Source: Bifidobacterium subtile (GTDB lineage Bacteria > Actinomycetota > Actinomycetes > Actinomycetales > Bifidobacteriaceae). Taken from it: a DNA stretch of 64,000 nt. Below the pieces are notes generated by a model. That model did not search any database, was not told the origin of the DNA, and saw only the letters and a program-made list of their open reading frames with translations. The translations under genes were made by a program, and so were the position numbers. The stretch is from the NCBI RefSeq assembly GCF_000741775.1, contig NZ_JGZR01000006.1, positions 62,001-126,000 of the forward strand, written 5' to 3'. Positions 25,010 to 34,079 of this stretch are shown piece by piece. Every line of letters starts with the position of its first letter. The stretch's first letter is position 1.

Positions 25010-25810
25010 CTAGCGGATGCCTGACATCATGAAGCTGCTGACGAATTGCCGCTGGAAGATGAAGAACGCAACCAAGAGCGGCGCGATCACCAGCAGGGTC
25101 GCTGCGGAAAGCTGGCCCCATTGCGCACTGCTTTCTGTCGTCTTGGCGAACAACGACATGCCGAGGGAAAGCGGGCGGTTGCTTGGCGAGTTCGTGACGA
25201 CCAGCGGCCACAGGAAATTGCTCCATTGGTGGCTGACCGAAACCAGTCCGAACGCCACATACGTCGGTTTGGCCAACGGCACATAGAAATGCCAGATGAC
25301 CTGCAGCGTGTTGCAGCCGTCCAGCCGCGCCGCCTCCTCAAGCTCCATGGGCACGCCTTGGAAGGTCTGGCGCAGCAGGAACACGCCGAATGCCGAAAAG
25401 AAATACGGAATCATGATACCGAGCATGGTATCTACCAGGCCGAGGTTGGCCACGGTCTGGTAGTTCTGGAATATCAGCACCTCGTTGGGAATCATGATCT
25501 GCAGCAGATACAGCACGAACAGCAGATTCTTGAACCGAAAATCCAGCCGCGCGAAGGCGTACGCCGCCAAGGTGCTGGTCACTACCTGCACCGCCAGCAC
25601 GCCAAGCGCTATGAGAATCGTGTTGAGATAGTACCGAGGGAACGGAGCGGCATGCCACGCCGACAGGAAGTTGGCGATGGAATAGCCGTCGGCGCCATCG
25701 GTGCGCAGCGAGCGCCACACCACCCACACGAGCGGGATGACCCACAATGCGGCGAACAGCCAAGTGCCGATGGTCTTGGCTCGCCGTGCAGCCACGCTCT
25801 CAAGATTCAT
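25010..25810 (-). CDS. ABC importer permease, UgpE/MalG-like
   Basis: 266 residues with six predicted membrane helices and the EAA loop EEAARLDGCNTLQVIWHFYVPL that docks the ATPase. It is the third gene of a binding protein-permease-permease unit, 15 bases after the UgpA-like permease, with AGAGGA before the ATG. No ATPase gene is nearby; CUT1 importers of Gram-positive bacteria often share a multitask ATPase (MsiK type). Given the strong UgpB likeness of the binding protein, the substrate is probably sn-glycerol-3-phosphate or a glycerophosphodiester. Confidence 0.88.
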   Translation of the reverse strand: MNLESVAARRAKTIGTWLFAALWVIPLVWVVWRSLRTDGADGYSIANFLSAWHAAPFPRYYLNTILIALGVLAVQVVTSTLAAYAFARLDFRFKNLLFVLYLLQIMIPNEVLIFQNYQTVANLGLVDTMLGIMIPYFFSAFGVFLLRQTFQGVPMELEEAARLDGCNTLQVIWHFYVPLAKPTYVAFGLVSVSHQWSNFLWPLVVTNSPSNRPLSLGMSLFAKTTESSAQWGQLSAATLLVIAPLLVAFFIFQRQFVSSFMMSGIR

Positions 25811-25825
25811 GATGATTCCTCTCCG

Positions 25826-26749
25826 TCATTTCTTCTCCATCAAGGACAGCTGCGCGCCGAATACGATGAGCAGCACGAGCAGCAGGCACGCCGTGACGGT
25901 TGTGGCCTTACTTGCGTCGACGAACTGGAAAGACGCCTGGTAGATGTAGTACAGCAGCGACGTGCTGGCGTTGTTCGGACCGCCTTGGGTCATCACGATG
26001 AGGTGATCGATCAGGTGGAAGGCGTCGGCGGTCGACATCACCAGGCAGAACAACGTTGTGGGCATGACCAGCGGGAAGGTCATATTCCAGAACAGCTTCC
26101 ACCCGTGGGCACCGTCGAGCGCCGCCGCTTCGAACACGTCCTGCGGCAGATTCTTGAGCGCCGCGAGGAAGAACACCATGTAGAAGCTCGCGTCCTTCCA
26201 CACCAGCATGACGATAAGCGCCACCTTCACGGTTGCCCCGCTGCTGAGCAGGCTCTCATTGCCCATGTGAAGAACCGAAAGCAGCCAGGTGATGATGCCT
26301 TCCGACGAGTAAAGATACAGCCAGATATTGGCCACGGCCACCAAGGGCAGAATCACTGGGTAGAAGAACAGGGAGCGCACCGCCGAATTGCCCTTGAACA
26401 CCCGATTGATCATCATGGCCATCACCATGGCCAGCGCCACGCTGCACGGCACGATGCCGACGACGTAGATCGCCGAATTGCCCAAGGCCTTCCAGAACAC
26501 CTGATCCGAGGCAAGCGCCTGATAGTTGGCGGCGCCCACGAACTGCGGAGCAGGCAGGCCCGGGTCATCGAGGTAGAGGCTTTGGCGAAGCGTCTGGCCG
26601 ATGGGGAAAATCGTGAACACTGCCAGCAGCGCGAACGAGGGCAGTAGGAGCGCACATGCGGTGAACCCTGTTCTGGCTCGGGCATGGCTGATGCCCTGTC
26701 CCTTGCGCCGGCCAATCCTGCGGCCCTGACGGGTGATCTCACGTTCCAC
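25826..26749 (-). CDS. ABC importer permease, UgpA/MalF-like
   Basis: 307 residues from a GTG at 26749, chosen because AAAGGA lies 8 bases upstream; longer in-frame ATGs lack such a signal. The N-terminus is basic, followed by six membrane helices (first: ALLLPSFALLAVFTIFPIG). The EAA loop is DVFEAAALDGAHGWKLFWNM. It pairs with the permease encoded next to form the channel of the Ugp-like importer. The 285-base gap to the binding-protein gene carries repeats, which may allow different expression of binding protein and permeases. Confidence 0.87.
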   Translation of the reverse strand: MEREITRQGRRIGRRKGQGISHARARTGFTACALLLPSFALLAVFTIFPIGQTLRQSLYLDDPGLPAPQFVGAANYQALASDQVFWKALGNSAIYVVGIVPCSVALAMVMAMMINRVFKGNSAVRSLFFYPVILPLVAVANIWLYLYSSEGIITWLLSVLHMGNESLLSSGATVKVALIVMLVWKDASFYMVFFLAALKNLPQDVFEAAALDGAHGWKLFWNMTFPLVMPTTLFCLVMSTADAFHLIDHLIVMTQGGPNNASTSLLYYIYQASFQFVDASKATTVTACLLLVLLIVFGAQLSLMEKK

Positions 26750-26880
26750 GCCGTTTTCCTTTCCTCTGGCGATGCCGATAACAGCTGGTAGCATGCATCG
26801 CAATCGCGGAGCCATTATGCGTTCAGCCATATGTGCGCCGTCGTCGGTTTATCGACACCTCGCAGCCGGCACATCGCAGC

Positions 26881-27000
26881 ACCGCTTAAACAACACCGCT
26901 TAAACAACACTGGCGATCACATCGCACGGCGCGTCCCGCACCGCCTCGCAGCCATGCCGCATGCGACAGCGGATCGCAGCTCCCGCTGCCACAAGCTGCG
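26881..27000. repeat. Tandem 14-bp repeat and second copy of the 63-bp dispersed repeat
   Basis: ACCGCTTAAACAAC occurs twice in tandem (26881-26894, 26895-26908). The 63-bp repeat lies at 26938-27000 and differs at one base from the copy inside the kinase gene at 8765. Here it is between the binding-protein stop and the permease start. Confidence 0.88.
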
Positions 27001-27033
27001 GCACAGACCCAAGACGGGGGAGACGCGCAATAG

Positions 27034-28362
27034 TTATTTGCTGTAAGGGGCCAGCGCCTCGTCGGCCTGCTGCTGCGCGTCCTTGAGCGCCTGCGCGGGC
27101 GTCTTGTCGCCGATGACGGTGGCCTGCACGGCATCATTCAGCGCCTGCATGACCTTGCCGTTATTATGGGTGGAAAGCTCCTTGGTAGCGTACTTGAGCT
27201 GATCCCTCGCCACGGCCGCCTGCGGGAATCCAGCGATGTACTTCTTCATCGCATCGGTTTCGTAGGCCTTCTTGGAGGGCGCGACATAGCCGGTGTCGAT
27301 GCTCCACTGCGCGGCGCGCTCAGGCGTGGTCAGCCAGCGGATGAACTTCCACGCGGCTTGCTTATGCGAATCCGGAATGCCTTTGAACACGTACAGATTG
27401 CCGCCGCCGGTCGGTGTCGCATACTGCTTGCCCGCAGGCAGGAAGGCGACGCCAAAGTCGAATTTCGCGTTGTTCTTGATATTGGTCAGGTTGCCCGTGG
27501 TCTGGTACAGCATCGCGGTCTTGCCGTTGATGAAGTCGGTAGGCGAGGTCTTCCAGTCGATGGTGCCGGTCGGCATCACCTTGTCCTTGCGTGACAGGTC
27601 GCTCATGAACTGCAGCGCCTCCACATTGGATGTGGTGTCGAAATAGGCTTTCTTGCCATCATTGCTCATGATGTTGCGGCCCTTGCCGGCATTCTGCAAC
27701 GCCAGCGCCTGGTAGATCCAGTATGTGCTCACCGTGGAAGGCAGCTCGACGCCCCACTGCTGGCCGGGCACGGTCAGCTTCTTGGCATCGTCGCGCAGCT
27801 CATCCCATGTGGTCGGCGGCTTGTCCGGGTCCAGTCCGGCCTTCTTGAAGAGGTCCTTGTTGTAGTACAGCACGACGGTGCTGCGCTGGAAGGGGATCGA
27901 CCAGGTCTTCCCATCCGCCTGCGAGTTGGCGAGATACGCCGGATAGAAGTCGACGAGGTACTGCTTGCCGTCCGAATCCGCGTCGATCAGGTCGTCAAGG
28001 GGCTGTATCGCGCCCATATCGCGGTAGGTATACAGCTCGGAGGAGAGCGAAACGCCTAAGTCCGGGAGCTTTTTGGCTCGCACCCCGGCCTGCACCTTGG
28101 TGCGGGTTTCGTCATAGTCGCCCGTGTATACGGGTTTGATGGTCACATTGGGGTGTTCTTTGTTGTACTGGGCGGTAAGTCCCTCGATGGTTTTCGTGAT
28201 CTCGCCGCCGACGTTGACCGGGTAGTACCATGTCAACTCAACGTGGCCATTCGCATCATCGGCCTTGGCCGTATTGCCCTGCGTCGAACCGCAGGCGCTT
28301 GCCATCGTCAGCAGACTCATCGCCGCCGCGACGCCGGCAAGAAGCTTTCCTTTGCGTGTCAT
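27034..28362 (-). CDS. UgpB-like solute-binding lipoprotein of an ABC importer
   Basis: 442 residues. The signal peptide ends in the lipobox MASAC, so the mature protein is lipid-anchored outside the membrane. From memory it resembles E. coli UgpB over its length, e.g. STVVLYYNKDLFKKAGLDPD, NGKTAMLYQTTGNLTNIK, FKGIPDSHKQAAWKFIRWL and TPAQALKDA. Binding of glycerol-3-phosphate or glycerophosphodiesters is therefore inferred, not shown. GAGGA precedes the ATG at 28362. It is the first gene of the unit and is divergent from a metallophosphoesterase, which fits uptake plus hydrolysis of phosphodiesters. Confidence 0.85.
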   Translation of the reverse strand: MTRKGKLLAGVAAAMSLLTMASACGSTQGNTAKADDANGHVELTWYYPVNVGGEITKTIEGLTAQYNKEHPNVTIKPVYTGDYDETRTKVQAGVRAKKLPDLGVSLSSELYTYRDMGAIQPLDDLIDADSDGKQYLVDFYPAYLANSQADGKTWSIPFQRSTVVLYYNKDLFKKAGLDPDKPPTTWDELRDDAKKLTVPGQQWGVELPSTVSTYWIYQALALQNAGKGRNIMSNDGKKAYFDTTSNVEALQFMSDLSRKDKVMPTGTIDWKTSPTDFINGKTAMLYQTTGNLTNIKNNAKFDFGVAFLPAGKQYATPTGGGNLYVFKGIPDSHKQAAWKFIRWLTTPERAAQWSIDTGYVAPSKKAYETDAMKKYIAGFPQAAVARDQLKYATKELSTHNNGKVMQALNDAVQATVIGDKTPAQALKDAQQQADEALAPYSK

Positions 28363-28488
28363 AATCCTCTTCGTTCGTATCGTTCGTGCTTGCCTATACG
28401 CGCCATCGTTGTTCGTGTTCGCACAATGCGCTCGCTTCTGACCGGATATATAACCAGGCGGGCGGCAAATCATGCACGATGGCACCTT

Positions 28489-28502
28489 GCGAAACGATTA
28501 CA
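28489..28502. promoter_or_regulatory. Possible LacI-type operator upstream of the Ugp-like operon
   Basis: Read on the minus strand, TGTAATCGTTTCGC matches the LacI-family consensus TGNAANCGNTTNCA at all but the last two fixed bases. It lies in the 343-base divergent gap (28363-28705). The same gap contains a 9-bp stem (GCCCGGACG, 28577-28585 with 28600-28608). No regulator gene is adjacent. Confidence 0.35.
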
Positions 28503-28705
28503 GCACCGCGGCGCAAACTCGAATGGTCCTGCAGCTTACGTACGGGCAAAGGGCACATGAATTCTTCGCGCTTATTGCCCGGACGTCGGCATGTGCTGTC
28601 GTCCGGGCCGTCGCAAGCTGTTAGCTTCGGATCATGGCCGTGGGCCAGCCCGAAGCAGGCGCACGCGCATGACCATGAATATATGGAATATGAAGGGAGA
28701 TAGCC

Positions 28706-29821
28706 GTGCAATGCTCGCTACGCAACACAGCCGACGACGACGGCAGCAACAAAGAGGGCGGTGATGACCATGACATCACCATCATCCATATCAGCGACAC
28801 GCATATCGCCGCAGCGGATGACCGTGGCGCCCGGCCGCAGCGCGATTACGATTCACGAGCCACCTTCGACCTGCTGTGCCAGCGCATCGCCGATTCCGGG
28901 TTGCGCCCCGATCTCATCGCGGTGACCGGAGACATCTGCGACGCCGAACACGGGGAGCGGGCGCGTCAGGCCTATCGACACGTCGGCGAGCGCCTTGCTG
29001 CGGCCGGCGGGCGCATTGGCTGCCCGGTGGCTTACAGCATGGGCAATCATGATGAACGCGCCGCGTTCCGTGACGTGCTGCTCATGCAGCCGGCGCTGCC
29101 CGGCAACGCAACGTTATCCAGCGGTGCCAAGCTGTCCGATGAAACAGCTTCGTCCGGCGATGCGACGCCGCCCATGCATGCGGTGTCACCCGGCATCGTC
29201 AATACATCTCCACGCACGGATCGCACAGATCGTACGGATATAGCGGATACAGCAGCATTACGAGGGCTTCGCAGCGATAGCCGGCGCAGCCGCCCTATGG
29301 AAATCCGGCCATCGCATCCCGATGATGGCGTGGACTACAGTTTCCGCCTGCCTACACGCGCGGGCGAGCTGCGCGTAATCGTGCTGGATTCCAGCATGCC
29401 GGGGCGCAACGATGGCTCGCTCAGCGCGCAGCAGCTGAATTGGCTTGCCCGGCTCCTTGGCGATAGTGCGCCTGCGGGTTCGGTGCTGCTCATGCACCAT
29501 CCGCCGGTCCGCCCTTACCAGTTCGAGGCGCGGCAGTGGGAGCTCGATGCGGCTTCGTCCGCCAATCTTGCAGCCGTGGTGCGTGGCAGCGATATACGTG
29601 CCATGCTGTGCGGTCACGTGCATCTTGCCTCCGCCGCCACATTCGCCGGCGTGCCGGTCTCCATAGCCGGGGCGTGCTCACGCAACCAGGATCCGTTCTG
29701 GAGCCGGGCGACCACGCATTCGTGGGATGCGAACCACAGCGTCAATCTGGTGCTGCTGCGCTCCACGGGCCATGGCACGGAATCGCTGATCACGCCTGCT
29801 CCGCTTGCTGGCGGCGACTAA
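28706..29821 (+). CDS. Metallophosphoesterase, GpdQ/CpdA-like phosphodiesterase
   Basis: 371 residues, calcineurin-like fold with all metal motifs: HISDTHI (D-x-H), VTGDI (GD), MGNHDE (GNHD), LLMHHPP, and CGHVH (GHxH). The order and spacing match class III cyclic-nucleotide/glycerophosphodiester phosphodiesterases (CpdA, GpdQ). An insertion of about 60 low-complexity residues (about 133-195) separates the two halves. The GTG at 28706 has AAGGGAGA upstream. There is no signal peptide, so it is cytoplasmic. Divergent placement from a Ugp-like importer suggests hydrolysis of imported glycerophosphodiesters; cAMP or other diesters remain possible. Confidence 0.85.
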   Translation: MQCSLRNTADDDGSNKEGGDDHDITIIHISDTHIAAADDRGARPQRDYDSRATFDLLCQRIADSGLRPDLIAVTGDICDAEHGERARQAYRHVGERLAAAGGRIGCPVAYSMGNHDERAAFRDVLLMQPALPGNATLSSGAKLSDETASSGDATPPMHAVSPGIVNTSPRTDRTDRTDIADTAALRGLRSDSRRSRPMEIRPSHPDDGVDYSFRLPTRAGELRVIVLDSSMPGRNDGSLSAQQLNWLARLLGDSAPAGSVLLMHHPPVRPYQFEARQWELDAASSANLAAVVRGSDIRAMLCGHVHLASAATFAGVPVSIAGACSRNQDPFWSRATTHSWDANHSVNLVLLRSTGHGTESLITPAPLAGGD

Positions 29822-29970
29822 TCTGCCGCCAGCTCACCGAACCTGCCGCCAAAGCGCTGAGCGTCGCGATTCCCCGCCTGTTCCAGCGTGCCGCCGGATC
29901 CGCGGCAGCAGCCTGTGCCGCTCGCAATATGCTTCATACCGCCCTTCGCGATATGCGCCACGTGCGCTTT

Positions 29971-30136
29971 TCACGACTTCCACGTGTCGAAGTCGTGACA
30001 TTTCCCGCGCCGCTGGTGACAGTTACACCCGGTCGACTAGAGTTTCCCTATACGTTGAACTCCGCGAGGGGGCAGCCGCGTTCAGTGCGTCCGGCTTGCC
30101 TCTTCGAGGATCACGACTTCGACACGTCGTGCGTGC
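29971..30136. promoter_or_regulatory. Inverted repeat TCACGACTTC ... GAAGTCGTGA and half copy upstream of the aminotransferase
   Basis: A perfect 10-bp inverted repeat (29971-29980 and 29989-29998) has an 8-base centre, CACGTGTC. The same TCACGACTTC recurs at 30111-30120, 38 bases before the aminotransferase start, with a partial partner GTCGTG. Two similar sites in one leader suggest an operator pair. The gap 29822-30157 contains no gene. Confidence 0.55.
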
Positions 30137-30157
30137 ATCGTGAAGAAAGGCCCTAGC

Positions 30158-31480
30158 ATGTCCGAAACCGACACTCCTCCATCCTCGAAGGTCATCAGGA
30201 ATGATCCTTGGTACGGCTCGTACGCCGCCCGCGCGGAGGCCATGCGAGCCTCCGAGATCCGAGCGTTGTTCGCCGTGGCCTCCAGGCCGGAGGTGGTTTC
30301 GCTCGCCGGCGGCATGCCTTATCTCGAATACATGCCGTTCAAGGAGCTTTCCGAACTCATCGCCAAGATGATGGTCGACAAGGGCGATGTGGCCTGGCAG
30401 TACGGCTCCGCGCAGGGCGATCCGCATCTGCGCGAGGATGTGCTGCAGATCATGGAGCTCGAGGGCATCACCGACGCGCAGCCCGACGATGTGGTCATCA
30501 CCAATGGCTCGCAGAACGCCCTTGATCTCATCACGCGCATCATGTGCGACCCAGGCGATGTCGTGCTCTCCGAGGCGCCCAACTATGTCGGTGCGCTCGG
30601 CGCGTTCCAATCCTTCCAGGTCGAGGTCGTCAACGTCATGCTTGACGAGAACGGGCTGATTCCCGAATCCTTCGAGCAGACCATCGTCGAGCAGCGCAAA
30701 CTGGGCAAGAAGGTCAAGTTCCTCTACACCGTGCCGAACTTCCACAACCCGGCCGGCGTGACGCTGAGCGTCGAGCGCCGCCCGCGCATCCTCGAGATCG
30801 CCCGCAAATACCATGTGCTCATCGTCGAAGACAACCCGTACGGTCTGCTCGGCTTCAACGGGCAGACCTACCCCGCGATGCGCTCGATGGACAATCAGAA
30901 CGTCGTGTACATGTCGAGCTTCTCGAAGATCATCGCGCCGGGCATGCGCATCGCGTGGATGATCGCGCCCCCGGGCATCCGCCAGAAGCTCGTGCTGGCC
31001 AACGAGGCTTCGGTCCTGTGCCCGCCGAATATGAGCCAGTTCACGATCGCCACCTATCTGGACAACTTCGACTGGAAGAAGCAGATCAACGACTACCGCG
31101 GCATGTACAAGGAACGCTGCGATACGATGGACGCCGCGCTGCACGAGTACCTGCCCTACTGCTCCTGGCACAAGCCCAAGGGCGGCTTCTACATCTGGCT
31201 CAAGATCCCCGAGGGCCTGGATTCGCGTGCGATGCTGCCGCGCGCCGTCACCGCCAAGGTCGCCTACGTGGCCGGAACCGGCTTCTACACGAACGGCGAA
31301 GGGCGCGACCACATGCGGCTGTCGTTCTGCTACCCCACGCCCGACCGTATCCACGAGGGCGTGCGTCGCCTTGCCGGCGTCATCGACGCCGAGCGCGAGA
31401 CGACCGAGCTCTTCGGCACCAGCGGCGTGCCCGATTCCGACCCGCGCGACCCCGAATACCCCGGCCCCCAAGTGCGATGA
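30158..31480 (+). CDS. PLP-dependent aminotransferase (class I/II, 2-aminoadipate/LysN-like)
   Basis: 440 residues, fold type I. The PLP-binding lysine is in SSFSKIIAPGMRIAW. Other conserved elements are ITNGSQNALDL, PNFHNPAGVTLS, VEDNPYGLLGF and RLSFCYPTPD. The pattern is that of the multi-substrate 2-aminoadipate/aromatic/branched-chain group, without the GntR domain of MocR regulators. It transfers amino groups between an amino acid and 2-oxoglutarate; the preferred substrate cannot be read. GAAAGG precedes the ATG at 30158. Possible operator repeats lie upstream. D-Ala-D-Ala ligase follows after 118 bases. Confidence 0.88.
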   Translation: MSETDTPPSSKVIRNDPWYGSYAARAEAMRASEIRALFAVASRPEVVSLAGGMPYLEYMPFKELSELIAKMMVDKGDVAWQYGSAQGDPHLREDVLQIMELEGITDAQPDDVVITNGSQNALDLITRIMCDPGDVVLSEAPNYVGALGAFQSFQVEVVNVMLDENGLIPESFEQTIVEQRKLGKKVKFLYTVPNFHNPAGVTLSVERRPRILEIARKYHVLIVEDNPYGLLGFNGQTYPAMRSMDNQNVVYMSSFSKIIAPGMRIAWMIAPPGIRQKLVLANEASVLCPPNMSQFTIATYLDNFDWKKQINDYRGMYKERCDTMDAALHEYLPYCSWHKPKGGFYIWLKIPEGLDSRAMLPRAVTAKVAYVAGTGFYTNGEGRDHMRLSFCYPTPDRIHEGVRRLAGVIDAERETTELFGTSGVPDSDPRDPEYPGPQVR

Positions 31481-31598
31481 ACTGCGGGTTTGCGAGGATT
31501 CGGCTTGAGCGCCAATCTCCTCGCGATCTCTCCGCAGCCGTCTCAAAGGCATAACGAAAACAGGCATGAACGAATACTTGGTAAGAAAGGCGAACGCC

Positions 31599-32765
31599 AT
31601 GGCAACGATCAAGGACAATCCCTCCAGCGAAGCGACAACAGACCCTGATTCACTCAGCGAAGAAGGCGAGGCTCATGCCGGGCAGACTGCGACAGTAGCC
31701 GCTGACGCAGATAGCGCAGTTGCAGACAAGGCCGGCACCCCCGACGCCAGCGCCAGCGCCGATGCAGCGGCTTCGAGCGCCCTGCGGCCGCGCGGCGAGA
31801 CCTCGGTGCTGATTATCTGCGGAGGACTGAGCCATGAGCGCGATATCTCGCTCAGCTCAGGCCATCGCGTCGGCGGCTTCCTGGAAGACGCCGGATGGCA
31901 AGTGAACTACCACGATATGGACAGCGACCTGCTGCAGTATCTCTCCGACCCCGCCACGCGCCCCGACGTCGTCTGGCCGCTGCTGCACGGCGCCAACGGC
32001 GAGGATGGCTCGATCCGCGACATCCTCGAAATGGAAGGGCTGCCCTACATCGGCTCGCGCGCCAAAGCCTCACGCACCGCATGGAGCAAGCCCATCGCGA
32101 AGAATGTCGTGCGCAAGCTCGGGGGATTGAACACCTCGCATTCCGTTACCTTGCCCGAATCGATGTTCCGCGAGCTGGGCGCGAGCAAAGTCATCGAGCT
32201 GCTTGTCGATTCGCTCGGGCTGCCGCTGTTCGTCAAGCCCACGATGGGCGGCTCCGCGCTCGGCTGCACGCTCGTGACCGATGCGAAGCAGCTGCCGCAG
32301 GCGATGGTCAGCTGCTTCGCTTATGGCGAAGTCGCGCTGGTCGAGCGAGCCATCACCGGCGCGGAGGTGTCGGTTTCGGTGCTGGAAATCGACGGCGAGC
32401 CGCTGGTGCTGCCGCCGCTGGAGATCGTGACGCCGAACGGCACCTATGATTATGACGCCCGCTACACTCCGGGGCCAACGGACTTCTATGTGCCCGCGCG
32501 CCTGCCCGCCGAGGTGCTCAAGGCCACGCAGGATGCGGCGCTGGCCGCGCATAGGACGCTGAGTCTGCGTGACCTCTCGCGCACTGATTTCATTGTGGAC
32601 GCCGACGGCATCCCGCAATTCCTCGAGTCGAACGTCACCCCCGGCATGACCGACACTTCGCTGCTGCCGCAGGCCGCGGTCGCCGCTGGATACGATCTGT
32701 CCGATCTGTATTCGCAGCTTGTGGAGTCGGTGCTGCGCCAGGATCGCGTGCAGCCGCATCGCTGA
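31599..32765 (+). CDS. ddl: D-alanine--D-alanine ligase
   Basis: 388 residues. An N-terminal tail of about 65 low-complexity residues is followed by the ATP-grasp ligase: ICGGLSHERDISLSSG, LLHGANGEDGSI, LFVKPTMGGSALG, TYDYDARYT and the C-terminal metal/substrate motif ESNVTPGMTDTSLLP. It makes the D-Ala-D-Ala terminus of peptidoglycan precursors in the cytoplasm. The ATG at 31599 has AAAGG 8 bases upstream; one at 31566 is possible but less supported. It is placed between an aminotransferase and trxB rather than in a mur cluster. Confidence 0.9.
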   Translation: MATIKDNPSSEATTDPDSLSEEGEAHAGQTATVAADADSAVADKAGTPDASASADAAASSALRPRGETSVLIICGGLSHERDISLSSGHRVGGFLEDAGWQVNYHDMDSDLLQYLSDPATRPDVVWPLLHGANGEDGSIRDILEMEGLPYIGSRAKASRTAWSKPIAKNVVRKLGGLNTSHSVTLPESMFRELGASKVIELLVDSLGLPLFVKPTMGGSALGCTLVTDAKQLPQAMVSCFAYGEVALVERAITGAEVSVSVLEIDGEPLVLPPLEIVTPNGTYDYDARYTPGPTDFYVPARLPAEVLKATQDAALAAHRTLSLRDLSRTDFIVDADGIPQFLESNVTPGMTDTSLLPQAAVAAGYDLSDLYSQLVESVLRQDRVQPHR

Positions 32766-32905
32766 GGGTTGGTCAAGGGGCAGATTGCCGACGATCGGGC
32801 CAACTGACTGGGGAGGGTGAAGGGTGAAAAGCCCTTGGGCTGCCGGTGGCATCCCATTGCGCTCAAGGCTCAGCTTCCAGCACCGGTGATGGTACCGTGG
32901 TGCCC

Positions 32906-33847
32906 ATGACTGAAAACATACGCGATGCAGTGATTATCGGTTCCGGCCCTGCCGGCTATACGGCTGCGATTTACCTCGCCCGCGCCGGCTACCAGCCTCT
33001 GGTCATCGCCGGAGCCATAACCCCCGGCGGCCAGCTGGTGAACACGACCGAAGTGGAGAACTACCCCGGCTTCCCCGATGGCATTCTGGGGCCGGATCTT
33101 ATGGATGCGATGCAGCATCAGGCCGAGAAATTCGGCGCGGAAATCGTCTGGGACGATGTCGTGTCTGTCGATTTAAGCGGTGATGTGAAAACCATCACCT
33201 GCGACGGCGGCGACACCTATCAGGCCCGTGCAGTGGTCATTACGACCGGTTCCGATTACAGGAAGCTGGGCGTGCCCGGCGAGGCGGAGTATTCGGGCCG
33301 TGGCGTCTCCTATTGCGCCACCTGCGACGGCTTCTTCTTCAAAGACAAGCCCATCGTCGTGGTCGGCGGCGGCGACAGCGCCTTCCAAGACGCTGATTTC
33401 CTCACTCGCTTCGGCTCTTCAGTCACGCTGATCCACCGCCGCAGCGAGTTCCGCGCCTCCAAGATCATGGTCGACCGCGGCAAAGCCAACGACAAGCTCT
33501 CCTTCGTGCTCGATTCCGTCGTCGAGCAGGTCAACGGCAACGACAAGGAAGCCGAATCGGTAACGGTGAAGAACGTCACCACTGGCGAAACTACAACGAT
33601 TCCGGCCAGCGGCGTCTTCGTGGCCATCGGGCACAATCCTTCCACCAGCTTCCTCGATGGCGCGTTGGACCTTGATGAGCACGGCTATATCACGACCGAA
33701 GGCGCCTCTACGCGCACCTCGCTCGCCGGAGTGTTCGCCGCAGGTGATTGCGTCGACAGCGTCTACCGCCAGGCCATCTCCGCCGCCGGCACCGGCTGCC
33801 GCGCCGCCCTCGACGCGCAGAGCTACCTGAACGAGTTAAACGCGTGA
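32906..33847 (+). CDS. trxB: Thioredoxin reductase
   Basis: 313 residues, the normal length. FAD-binding IIGSGPAGYTAAIYLARAG, NADPH-binding VVVGGGDSAFQDADFL, the redox pair in SYCATCDG and the C-terminal AAGDCVDSVYRQA. It reduces thioredoxin with NADPH in the cytoplasm. In most actinobacteria trxB-trxA follows murJ and sigM near parB. Here no trxA and no sigma factor accompany it, and an 8.6-kb block separates it from murJ. A strong terminator follows. Confidence 0.95.
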   Translation: MTENIRDAVIIGSGPAGYTAAIYLARAGYQPLVIAGAITPGGQLVNTTEVENYPGFPDGILGPDLMDAMQHQAEKFGAEIVWDDVVSVDLSGDVKTITCDGGDTYQARAVVITTGSDYRKLGVPGEAEYSGRGVSYCATCDGFFFKDKPIVVVGGGDSAFQDADFLTRFGSSVTLIHRRSEFRASKIMVDRGKANDKLSFVLDSVVEQVNGNDKEAESVTVKNVTTGETTTIPASGVFVAIGHNPSTSFLDGALDLDEHGYITTEGASTRTSLAGVFAAGDCVDSVYRQAISAAGTGCRAALDAQSYLNELNA

Positions 33848-33914
33848 TGCTGAATGCAATGCCAGGTGTAATGCCAGCACAGCAGCGGACCCTCGACGCG
33901 ATTCGATAGAAGTA

Positions 33915-33952
33915 ACGGGGCCACGAACGGATAGTGACGTTCGTGGCCCCGT
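33915..33952. terminator. Strong 15-bp stem-loop between convergent trxB and parB
   Basis: ACGGGGCCACGAACG (33915-33929) is perfectly complementary to 33938-33952, with an 8-base loop. TTCGATTA follows on the plus strand and T/A-rich sequence lies on the other side, so it can act in both directions. Confidence 0.85.
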
Positions 33953-34079
33953 TTCGATTACTGATTCACCTAGTTGTACAACGATGCAGTGAATATGTTT
34001 ATCAGAAACCTAGTTGCGCATAAACACTCTTGTGTAAGAACTCGCTGTTACGTTTCCTTACATATTTTCCCTATATCGA

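Noticed and set aside
25046..26647. 533-codon plus-strand frame opposite the Ugp-like permeases
   Set aside because: Composition (His/Gln/Arg-rich, no motifs) is that of an antisense shadow of two clear permease genes.
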